This document shows, one piece after another, positions 1 to 41,465 of a DNA stretch of 64,000 nucleotides (position 1 is the stretch's first letter; each line of letters begins with the position of its first letter). Below the pieces are notes generated by a model, which was not told the origin of the DNA, searched no databases, and saw only the letters and a list, made by a program, of their open reading frames with translations. The position numbers and the translations under genes are program-made. The stretch is taken from NCBI GenBank assembly GCA_024760905.1, contig CM045729.1, forward strand, positions 57,957,580-58,021,579, given 5' to 3'. The DNA comes from Plotosus lineatus. Taxonomy: Eukaryota; Chordata; Actinopteri; Siluriformes; Plotosidae.

Positions 1-45
1 TAAAAGGGAAAAAGCCGAAAGGAAATTTCTCAATACTGTGTATGC
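1..45 (+). mobile_element. 3' tail of a SINE cut by the window edge
   Basis: TAAAAGGGAAAAAGCCGAAAGGAA matches the 3' end of the SINE copy at 6059-6382. Confidence 0.7.
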
Positions 46-59
46 ATGTATGTATGTAC

Positions 60-60
<1 letters not shown>

Positions 61-94
<34 letters not shown>

Positions 95-135
95 CGTGTG
101 TGTGTGTGTATTATATATATATAATACACACACAC
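61..135. repeat. Self-complementary compound microsatellite
   Basis: (TA)n, (GT)n, (TA)n, then (CA)n. The GT and CA arms are mutually complementary around a central AT stretch. Confidence 0.9.
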
Positions 136-149
136 ATACATACACACGT

Positions 150-570
150 ATTGATTCCTCATTTTCCGCGGTTAATGGGAACCGAGACCCCCCATGACCG
201 CTGATTTCCGCGAAGTAGGATCGACCCCCTGACTGACGTATATGTACATATATATGTGTATATAATATCAATATGCAATATATAATATACATATTCAATG
301 CTATAAATGCTTATAGTATCAATTAAAAGTTCAAAAATAATGCATAAGATGTTAATAAAATATAAATACACACACATACAGATGCGCACCTCACATAAAA
401 ATGTAAGTAGTTTTGTTGTGTTGTTTTTTTTTTTTGTTTGTTTTGGTTTTTTGCATAATTGGCCTTAATTTCCTTATTTTTTAATTTTTTGATGAATATT
501 TTTGAAAAACCCGTGATGCAATGCACCGAAGCTGCAGAAATTGAAGCACTAAGTAGCAAGGGATCACTGT
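150..570. mobile_element. Tigger-like MITE, CAGGGATCCCTC family (divergent copy)
   Basis: The left part ATTCCTCATTTTCCGCGGTTAA and the right part AAGTAGCAAGGGATCACTGTA are the degraded ends of a family also seen at 9603-10085, 26308-26795 and 35114-35623. The shared interior includes TGACTGACGTATATGTACAT and AAAATAATGCATAAGATGT. It is non-coding, upstream of stag3. Confidence 0.7.
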
Positions 571-841
571 ATATATATATATATATATATTGCTCTCTTC
601 TTCTATAGGCCCTAATTTACAGATGCTCAGATGAAAATAAAAGGATGCACATTCCATTCAGAAAGGGTTACGCACAAACTCTTTGCATTTATAAAATGTA
701 ACTACTGTAATGCATTTTTCATTTAATCATTAACCCACTAAATATCTTGTTAATGATAAAAAAAAATCATTGTGTTCATATGTTGCACTGAATCTAAATG
801 TTCACTGTGGTATATTTTGTGAGTAATAACTCATATGATGA

Positions 842-31378
<30,537 letters not shown>

Positions 31379-32692
31379 AGTTTGCTAACAGTAATGGGAA
31401 TAACACCGAGTGTTCAATGTGCCTACAATCGTTCCACGTCATACTTCCTGTGATCTCGTTCAGAATTTTATATTCACTGTAAGCAATGATGTAATGCATT
31501 GGTGCTAAAGACATTCTGGGTTTTTACCTTGCTTCATCTTTTTTTTGTCTTCTGTCCAAACCAGATCAAAGCTAAAGATGATGGTGTACTTTTTATTCTT
31601 CTCTGCTGTTACATTATTTTCGGGGGATTCCTCAGAACTGCATGAAGGTAGCCACTGTATCTTCAACAAGCTGCTTACGTACTTTGAGCAGTGCACACGT
31701 ACACTGTGTCATATATTCTTTTACTGATTATTTAATTTACGTACGAGTGTAGTAGATTTAACGGCTGTGCTATCTAAACACTGACCAAGTTTGGGGCTTG
31801 GACTGAAGTCTCCTCCCACCCGTCCAAAAGATAGTTATCAGATGATGAACCCAACGCCCCTGGCCTCCACATGTCAGAAAATGTGAACTGCAGAAATCCC
31901 AAAATATCAACAGGCACAACTGCACTGCCTAGTATAAATAACTGTCAAGTTTGATGAGAAAATCTCAAATGCTCTCGGAGTTCAGGCCTGAAACCGAAAT
32001 GATTACAGACGGACGGACGTACTGATGATACCCACATTATACGCCAGGGGGTTTAAAAAAAAAAGTCAGTGTTTGAATTTAAATGAGCAAATACTCACGA
32101 GCCATTAATCGCAGAATTACTGCAGTGATCAATATGTTTCATCTGGCAACAATATTTTTAACTCAAACTGAGTGAGAAGCTTCGAATGCATTAATAAATG
32201 CCTGAAGAATTGTCTTGAATCATCAACTTCACTGAAGAAATGTGGCTGGAAATTTTTTTTGACTGACCATGAATGGGGATCCCGTAAATGCTCACGGAAT
32301 TTGAATTGCAAAAAAATGAATGGGTGAACTCATAACTATGTTTACTACTGAAAGTAGGAACATTTCCACATGCAATGGGAAAAGGTCATGTGATCCGATG
32401 AGTCCAGGTTCGCCCTGTTCCAGAGTGATGGGCACATGAGGGTAAAAAGATGGCATATGGAGTGATCTGGATCAACACCATTACAAGACTGTTAGCCGAT
32501 TACCTAAATGTTCTGCAAGATCAAGTTCTCCCAGCCGTAGATTTTTTATTTGAGTCCTGACTTGACCCAATTGTAAGACCTGGACGTGCAGATGATGATT
32601 TTGTGGAGTGATTCAACTCTCCAACATCAAATACAAGCTCTCCTAAAAAAACAACCCCCCCCCCCCCCCCCAATGTGTGCAACCTTGCATAA
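31379..32692 (+). other. stag3 3' flank / 3' UTR candidate
   Basis: Sequence after the stag3 stop. AATAAA lies at about 32193 within TTAATAAATG, a possible polyadenylation signal. No strong coding sequence is present apart from a short signal-peptide-like reading frame at 31578-31647 described in the findings. A run of C (about 32646-32670) closes the stretch. Confidence 0.35.
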
Positions 32693-33792
32693 TACCCCTA
32701 TTTCACTGGAGCGCGGCAGACTCCCGGAAGCAAAACCGTAGTCATCCTCCAACGTTCCTCAGTCATTCCATCATCTTCCGTACGAATCTGAAGGTATTCC
32801 TCCCCTTCTGTCAGGCTAAAATCTTCCACGAACGTGCTTTTGAACATGTTCAAAAGCACGTTTGCGGAAAAAATTTCCGACAGTGTTCCGTTCCGCAGTC
32901 CTTCCGCAAACGTTCCATCCTTTCCGCAAATCTTCCTTTCACGTTCCGTGAACATTCCACCTTCTTCCGGTTGGTCAAACGCAGCCACAGAATCCCCACG
33001 GAATACTCACCAAACGTTTGCAGAATGGTTGCGGATAACACGGAAGACTTGCGGAACACTCAAGGAAGTCACTTCCACTATAAATTATTCCAGTCCATTC
33101 ACTTTATTTTTTTCTGTTTTCCTGTTCATTTAATAAAGTTTTAAAGTTATAATCACTGTGGTTTGGACTTGTGAGCATGGTTTTCAGTCTGGAATGATTT
33201 ATTGATTTATAAAAGGAACGTATTGACATTATTGATATTAAACACATGTTAAATTTTAAATTTATTGTAACTTATAAACATTATAAACAGTACGAATGAG
33301 AGAATGAGCTTCCTTGGTCGATTCTGTGTATTTTTTGGCGGAATCAGGGGCAAATCCTTTGATCATTGCTGATTTTTCCTCATTGAAACGTGGTTATGCC
33401 GGGAATTCCTCAGTCATTCCGTGTTGAACGTGAACATTCCGCCTTCATTCTGCCTGTTCCACAATCATTCCATAGCTCTTCCTTCTAAAAAGAAGTAGTG
33501 CCTTAGTCGTTCCTTGCGTGTTCAGTGCTTTCCGTGAACTATCCGAAAGTCTTCCTTTACAATTCGCACTGGTTCCAAAGGTAATCCAAGCGCTTTTACG
33601 CATGTACTCCGACATTGTACCGCGGTCTTTCCGTGTCTTTTCCGCAAATGAACGTTCCAAAGGTGTTCCGAGATTTTTCCGAAGGTTTTTGACCCATTTT
33701 CCGTGTAAAAATGCCGAAGCTCCTCCATAGAGTGCGTTCTGCGCCTTTTTGCCATGATCATTGCATTCCGCGCTCCAGTGAAATGGGGGTAA
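32693..33792. mobile_element. Non-autonomous inverted-repeat element rich in TTCCG motifs
   Basis: The ends are inverted copies. The left end reads ACCCCTATTTCACTGGAGCG (from 32693) and the right end reads CGCTCCAGTGAAATGGGGGT (to about 33791). The interior of about 1.1 kb has dozens of TTCCG, TTCCGC and CGGAA words on both strands and no transposase. A perfect 32-bp palindrome sits at 32831-32862. The superfamily is not clear to me. The open frames here (for example 32677-33144) are by-products of this composition. Confidence 0.7.
32831..32862. repeat. Perfect 32-bp palindrome
   Basis: AACGTGCTTTTGAACA followed directly by its exact reverse complement TGTTCAAAAGCACGTT, with no spacer. It lies near the left end of the TTCCG-rich inverted-repeat element. 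Confidence 0.95.
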
Positions 33793-33990
33793 CGTTGTGA
33801 AAATATCACCAGTGATTGCGGGTTGTAATCAATACTAAAGCTTGTCCAATGAAATGGTGTCTGGAATTTATTTGGCAAGGTACTGTGTATAGCATGCATA
33901 ACCTGAATTATACACACACACATTTTATATAATTTGTATGTATATGTATGTATATATTTGTAAACATATGTATGTATGTATATGTAGATA

Positions 33991-34024
<34 letters not shown>

Positions 34025-34483
34025 GTATATGTCTCAAAGTGAGGCAGTATCAGTCTTATTCACTTTCTTTACACACTTCACTTGTAATCAACCTTTTGAA
34101 AGCCACAGGTTATATTTTACTATTCTTAAGCAGTGAGAGAGAATCCTGAAGGTCACGTGCCCAGGTTGCAGGTGAGATATTACCTGTGTGTGTAAATCCC
34201 ATGTACCATTCAATGGTTCCATCGTTTTGTCCATCATTTAAATTGTTATTTGGAAATGTTTGAGAATGATTCAAACCCAAAAGTAATCTAAAACTAGACA
34301 GTTATGTTCATATTTGATTGCTTGTATATAAAATGTTAATCATTTCACTTCTTTTCATTAAAAAAATCGTACAAATTCCGTATCCATTTATTGTAGCAAG
34401 CGCTGTGCTTCAGTTGAGCATCACCATCACTACTCAGTTCACTCTCAATAAAAATGTAGGAACACAAACCAGACCTGATTCCG

Positions 34484-34815
34484 CACGGTGGCAGAGTGGT
34501 TAGCACAGCCACCTCAATGCAGGAAGGTCATGGGTTCAAATCCCTGGTTGGGCATTTGTGCGTGGAATTTGCATGCTCGCCGAGTGCTTGCGTGGGTTTC
34601 CTGGGGAGACGTTGTCGTCCGCCCACACTCCAAAGACATACACATAAAAGGTTAACTGCTAGTTACAAATTGACCCTAATACGTGAGTGTGTTGGCTCTG
34701 CGAATGTCTGATGTTCCAGGTGTACCCTGCCCTCACCCACCGTCTGCTGAGAGCGGCTTTATCTTCCCTACAACCATAACACGAGCAAGTGGCTCGGCGA
34801 GTGAGCATCTGAAAC
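34484..34815 (+). mobile_element. tRNA-derived SINE, GTTTCCTCCCACAGTCC family
   Basis: Head GCACGGTGGCAGAGTGGTTAGC (A-box) and GGGTTCAAATCCCTGG (B-box), body TGGAATTTGCATGCTCGCCG and CACTCCAAAGACATACACATAAAAGG. It lies between stag3 and ppp2r3. Confidence 0.8.
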
Positions 34816-35113
34816 TAAACATATTCATCTATCACATAGTCCAACATTACTTCATGCTCCCGCATTATCACACTCCCCTGCCTGAGCAGATATTTTCTAC
34901 TACAAACAAATCTTGGATAAAAACAATTTTGGATGACCTCAATCATTTAATCTGCTGAATTTAAAAACTGAAAGTGATGATCCGGTGGAAAGAGTTTGAC
35001 AGTTGAGCGACCTTTAATTTCTGTTGAACAGCTACGTAAAATCCATTTTCAAAACCTCTTATGGTATAAATCAGTCGTTGCGGGCTACAATTCACAAGAC
35101 TTAAAATAATATC

Positions 35114-35503
35114 CAGGGATCCCTCACTTTTCACGATTAATTGAGACCGAGATCCCCCACGACCAACGAATTCCGCGAAGTAGGATCACCCCCCCTCCCC
35201 CCGACTGACGTATACGTACATGTATGTGTGTACATAATATCAATAAACACATTCAATGCTATAAATGCTTATAATAACAAACATTCAAAAATAATGCATA
35301 AGATGTAAATAAAATATAAATACACACACATACAGATGCGCATCTCCCACCGATGTAAGTAGTTTTGATATGAGGTTTTTGGTTGTTGTTTTTTTTTTGT
35401 GTGTTTGTGTTTTTTTTTTTGTTGCATGATTGGCCTTGTTTTTGTGGAATTTTCCTTAACCTTTCCCCCTTTTCTTCCTTAATTTACTTTTTTATTAATT
35501 CGA

Positions 35504-35563
<60 letters not shown>

Positions 35564-35623
35564 TAAAAAACCCGATGCACTGAAGCCGCATGAATTGAAG
35601 CGTGGAGTAGCGAGGGATCCGTG
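35114..35623. mobile_element. Tigger-like MITE, CAGGGATCCCTC family
   Basis: The left end CAGGGATCCCTCACTTTTCA and right end GTAGCGAGGGATCCGTGTA are inverted repeats. An internal (TA)n run lies at 35508-35559. It is placed between the stag3 and ppp2r3 3' ends. Confidence 0.8.
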
Positions 35624-35625
35624 TA

Positions 35626-36518
35626 CAGAGAAGATACTGCACTCCTACAGTACAATCTCTCTGTCTGACACACGACACTCCCTGCAGACAGGATGAATAA
35701 AGTTATAAATCTTTATTAAACTCAAAAAAGAACTAAATCTTTTCAATCCTAAAGTACAGTGTTAAGGATACTTTTATAGAAAAAAAACCAATTCTTTCAA
35801 AGTCAGATCAAGCTCAACACCTTAAACAAAACACAGCAACCAAATAAATATATACAGTACAAGTATTTATAAATACATTTATAATTTAAAACAATGTTCA
35901 CATGTGTGAAACAGCAGAATAGAGGTGACAGCAGGCACAGAATGAGGAATTTCAGACACCTACACACAGCATTATTAGAAATGACACAATCCATGAAATC
36001 AGGTACAAGTCTGAAGTAATGTTGGTTAATTTGTGGAATGTAATGTTTGCCAATTTAAGTTTTCTCAAAATTCAACACTTGGAACACTAAGCATTTCAAG
36101 TGTGCTTCAATAACCTGCCATTTTATTCCTGTGCAGAGAGACGGGCCCGACAGGTCTGGCGCTCGGCTAACGCTGATCATTCAGAGCTCAGCAGGAGCGC
36201 TCAGACTCTGTACAGCAGAGTTCACACTGCTGGTGTGCTGGGCGAGCACAAGCTTTCTGCTTCATGTGTTACACCAGGATATTGATGTATTGCATCTTAA
36301 CTAGAACCTGGGACACGCTTTACCCAGTCAGAACACAGACATGAACTTGCTTGTGAGGAGTTTTGTAGGGAATGGCTACAGGCACAGGATTATTTGTACT
36401 TGGAATTGTTGTTTTGGTTTTTTTTTTTGTTGTTGTTTTTTTTTTTTTTTTTTGCTGTGCTCTTCTGGGTGTTGTGTGTCTGTTGATGGATTTAACGTTT
36501 TATCCCTGCACATAACTG
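35626..36518 (-). other. ppp2r3 3' UTR candidate
   Basis: The minus strand downstream of the ppp2r3 stop (36521-36519). A minus-strand AATAAA (plus TTTATT at about 35712) could end the transcript. A plus-strand AATAAA at about 35696 faces it, as expected of convergent genes or an old repeat. T-rich tracts lie at 36417-36453. Confidence 0.4.
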
Positions 36519-38588
36519 TCATTCAAAATCATCTTCATATACATACTCGTCCAGATCCAGGTTACAGTGGGAGTCAGCAAACTCAAACAAGTGCCTCTTC
36601 TCACTGCACAGGTCAAACTCACTGGAGATGCAGTCGATCGACACCAGGGGATTCTCATAGCTGGAAAAGGCAACAGTAATCGATTACACTGATGAATCTC
36701 AAAAACGACTCGGTGCTCATGACAAGTTCGGCTTTCACCATCACTGGACGATGCCATTACAGAAAATACATTTCACTCAGCTAGCTTCAATTAAGCATGG
36801 CTACAAACAAAGTGAAGTTGAAAGTCATAAAGACCATAAAAGTATGAGGAAACTAAATCACTGGAGGTTTGGGAACATGAGGGGCACCAGGGTGATGTGA
36901 GCAGAAAGATGAACTGCTAAAGTCCCAGGGAACAGAAACGCTATTAAAATGTTTGGATGATGCCAAACATATGACGTGTAAATGCTATATCATTACAAAT
37001 CGGAAAAGTCCTCATATTTTCTTGAGCATACCTGACTGACGCCTAAGTATCTACTGAAGTTTCACACCCTGCTTCACCTCTCAAGCAGACACAGTAGGAC
37101 TCGGTGATCACATTAGAGGTGTGACAGAAAAGCGACCGACCCAAATAGCAATTTGTGGCTGCTGATTTTCATTCTCATAACATTCTTAAATTTGTCCTGC
37201 GATGGTTGCATCATCAAATTTTAGTCACCTGGTTGGTGACCTCATTGCAAAAATTGCAAACACGCTTGAAATTTCAGCTCTGGCATGGGGAAGTCTCAAA
37301 CTCTTCTCAAACATCTGGTGTGAGAAGGTCAGAAAGTTGCTTGGAAATTATTCATTTTCATTCACAAGTAAAAGCAACAAGTTGGATACGTTCGTACGGA
37401 AAGTTTGAGACTTGGTGGCATTCGTCATATTCCATATATTTTGTCAGCATTTTTATTCAATTCAGGGCAGTGGCGGCCTGGTGGTACGGTGCTGGATCAC
37501 TAATCCCAAGGTTGAGGGTTCAAGCCCCACTCTCAACAGGTTGTGACTCTCCCCCCAGTGCAGCGAACTGGGTTATCATGTCTCTCACTGTCTATGGTGA
37601 GATTTATGTAAAAGAACCATTGGTGAATTTCAGTAAGAGTCAAAAGCAAAGCCATCAGCGTGTTTTCGACCTGCGGTGGCCTTGCAAACTGTCCAGGGTG
37701 TACTCTTCCCCCGCCCAGAGTCGACTGAGAGGGCGCCAGCCTCCCCGCAACCCTACTTAGAATTAAGCAGTTGAGAAAACGAATGAATGAATGCATTCTA
37801 TTCACATTTTGTTTGTGCTAAAACACACAAATTAAATGTGAATGATTTGAGAACAAAAAGTAAACAAAATGTGACCAATTTACAACAGGCGATTAATTTT
37901 GTTTCAGCAAATGTAAACAAACCAATTGCAAATTACTTGTAAAAAAAAAACAAACAAAAAAAGCAAAAAGAAAATAAAATGCAAAGATAAATTTGCGTCA
38001 GCTGCTTTTCTATTGCACCGCTCGCATGATCACCCCTTAATTAAAAAGTGGGCAGGTGACATGCTCCGTGACACGCAGTGTGAGGGATGAAGAGAGGTGC
38101 ACCCCAGTTTAGCAGTGGCATATATTACAGATATAGTAGAGTATTTTGATAATGTTTCCATGTCGATACGTGCACCTCCACGGGCCTTTTATTGGATCAA
38201 CGTGTCGAGCTCAGGTACCAAACACCACAAACTCCTGTTTAAAATTGAAAAACTCCCCAAATGAGAACTCTTTCATGTTATAACTATCGTGGTCCAAGTC
38301 CTCAAATATATTTTAGGTTAAATCCTTATTTCTTCCTGAATCTAAATCACTAGAAAATGTTTTAGCCAGATGAAAAACACACAGCTAAAAAATGCTAATC
38401 ATAGAACCGTTGTATCGGGCCACTCATTTTTAATTTTCTGGTTGACCGATTTTTCAGCACAAATTTAATGATGTCGGAGGAAAAAGAAAAAAAATAAGGC
38501 CACTATATTTAAAATATTATTTAAACTTTTGAAAAAAAAAGTTTCAGCGGGAATTTTTTTTAATATATATTATATATATATTTATATA

Positions 38589-38625
<37 letters not shown>

Positions 38626-39714
38626 ACACACACACACACACACACTCATATACACAGTCGGCCCTTGACTATTCGCAGTTTTGCACTCATGTTTGCATAT
38701 TCGTGGATTGCCAAGCAACTGTCATGTAATTCAAATTCAGCCAATGGCTATCCTCCTTCCTGCTGATTGGTTGAGATGATGTAACGCCCCTTTTTCCTCA
38801 TTTGCGCACAAGTTGTCAATGAGCCTTTTTTAGTGTGTTTTAATTTCCAGGTAATCTCTATGATGCCACTCAAACGTCGGCTAAGCGCCAGAAAAAGGGA
38901 ATGACGTTGGATGTCTCTCCTGAAGAAATAAGACTTTCTCCGGAAGAAACGACAGTTTCTTCTGAAGTTTCCTGAAGAGGAATAATAATCTGAACTGTTG
39001 TAAAACACTCCACTATTAAAGACTTTTTCAATTACAGTTGGCTCTCTACTTGCAAAATGAATCCGTTCCGTAAGTGCTTTCGTAATCTGGAGTTTTCGTA
39101 AGTAGAGGCGCATTTTACATGTAAAATGCGTGATTCGTTCCTAGGCTCCCAAGACTACCCCATAAACCCTTGAAAAATTATAAAAGTATACCAATTTTGC
39201 ATGAAATATGTGTTAAAAGTAAAAGAAAATTGTTAATTAAACCATTTAAACATTTTATTAACATATTAAACAATATTTATTAATTAAACTATTATTAAAC
39301 ATTTTTATTAACACACACACACATGCACGCACACAAACACACATTTGTGGCGCGCTCCACCGAATGCAGGCTCCACCCACACGCAGGACACCGGAGCATT
39401 TTAAGACGGGGAATTCAAAGGACACTCCCAGCTTGACAGATCGGAGGTGCGGACTCAACTTGTTTCCTTGAGGGATCGGAGGTCAGGATGAACCGCGTTT
39501 TGCTCACATTCGGCGGAGCGTGCCACATTTATTAAACATTTACTGAATTAAACAACTTAAAAACAAAAAAGAAGCGGCAATGAGTTCTCTCGAAAGAGAG
39601 TTAAAAGAACACCTCCTTTCATCTCTGACTGACTCTGTACACTGTATCTCTCTCTCTCTTTCTCTCACATACATGCATGCACGCACACACACTGTCTCTA
39701 TCTCTCTCTCTCTG

Positions 39715-39751
<37 letters not shown>

Positions 39752-41391
39752 AAACTCTCTCACTCTGGTGTGTTTTGCCTAATGCAGGCTCCACCCACAC
39801 GCAACGCGCAGCCGATGGATCAATTCTATTTAAATGGACGGGATGTTGTATTTAAAGCGTAATTACAGTACCTGTTTGAAAGATCAGAGGTCCTGATTCA
39901 ATATTAACTTGCTTCCTTGCAAGATCGGACGTCTTGTCCCACGGAGCACTCTGTTTTCATGCTTCTTCTGCTTCAATATCGTGCCGAAATAATCACTTCC
40001 GCCACTGTATTTCCGCTTTAAGGTCTCCTTCTGCTTCAATATCGTCCCGATTGTAGAGGGGCTTCGGCGATAACGACATAACGCTGCAATTTCAATCTCT
40101 AATCAAGCCAACAGTCCTGTTCAACACTCTACGCGTGTGACAAACAGGAAGTATGGGTACAGATCAGCTCCCTTCTGGCCAATGAGAGGCCAGCGGGGCG
40201 GGATGTTGGGAGACAGCCAATGAGAGAGCAACTTGCGCATTGTTTACATTTTGAATAGCGCATTTGAATTTTTGAATAGCGCGTTTGGCGCTTTTCGTAA
40301 AAAGAGGATGAAAATTTAGGAAAATGTTTTTCGTAACCTGGATTTTTCGTACTCAGAGGTTTTCGTAAGTAGAGGGCCGACTGTATTAATCTAGTATAGT
40401 ACCCAAGTTAATGTTTAGAATGTTTGCGTGTGATTTTATTTACTGTGGTGTAGCATGTTTCTCATTTTGCTTTGTTTATCCAATTTATTACATTTCTTGT
40501 TCTTTTATGTCCTTTTTGTTATCGTCTGTGTTTTTGGGGGACTTTGATTTTGGCAGTTGTGCCTCTAACTAACTGTTTTCTCTCCGCTTCCGCTGAGGGG
40601 TATGGCTGAGCTGCTCACACGCTCACCTCTGCGCCAGAGGATTAACTTGCATCACGTCACCGCTTCTTTGAATTCTAACGCTCTCTAACTCTCTCACTCT
40701 AAAACTCTGTTTTCCACCCGCTCCGGCTGAGGGGCGTAGCTGAGCTGCTCGGACTGAATGCCGTTCATACCTGAATTCAGTCATCTCATGACTCACAAAT
40801 ACAGTAATGGATTCCTCTAGTGGGCATTTTTGAAAACTACAGTGCTGTAATGTTTCATGGAAAATGCATTTAAAAGGTGTTCTTTTATATACATACAGTT
40901 GGCCCTCTACTTACGAGAACCTCTCACTACGAAAAGTCCAGGTTACGAAAAACATTTTCGTCCTCTTTTTACAAAAACAACCTTTTTTTATGAAAAGCGC
41001 CAAACACGTCATTCCAAAATTCAAACGCGCCATTCAAACAATGCTCGAGTTGCTCTCTCATTGACTGTCTCCCAACATCCTGCCCCGCTGGCCTCCCATT
41101 GGCCAGGAGGGAGCTGACCTGGACCCATACTTCCTGTTTGTCACACGCATAAAGGAGAGTTGAACAGGACTGTTGGCTTGTTTTGAGATTGATCATGCAG
41201 CGTTATATTTCGTTATCGCCGAAACCCCTCTCCAATCGGGACGATACTGAAGCAGAAGGAGACCTTAAAGCGGAAATACAGTGACAGAGATGATCATTTC
41301 GGAACAATATTGAAGCAGGAGTATGAAAACAGAGTGCTCCGTGGGACAAGACCGACTGAAAGAGGGGAAGAGAGCTGACGGTATGTATGTT

Positions 41392-41465
<74 letters not shown>

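Noticed and set aside
32677..33144. 155-residue frame with Phe/Arg/Ser-rich repeats
   Set aside because: A by-product of TTCCG-rich non-coding element sequence, with competing frames on both strands.
33522..34037. 171-residue minus-strand frame
   Set aside because: It joins element sequence to a GT/TA microsatellite and has no family resemblance.
37155..37760. 201-residue plus-strand frame
   Set aside because: Its second half is a SINE and its first half has no recognisable domain, with no supported exon structure.
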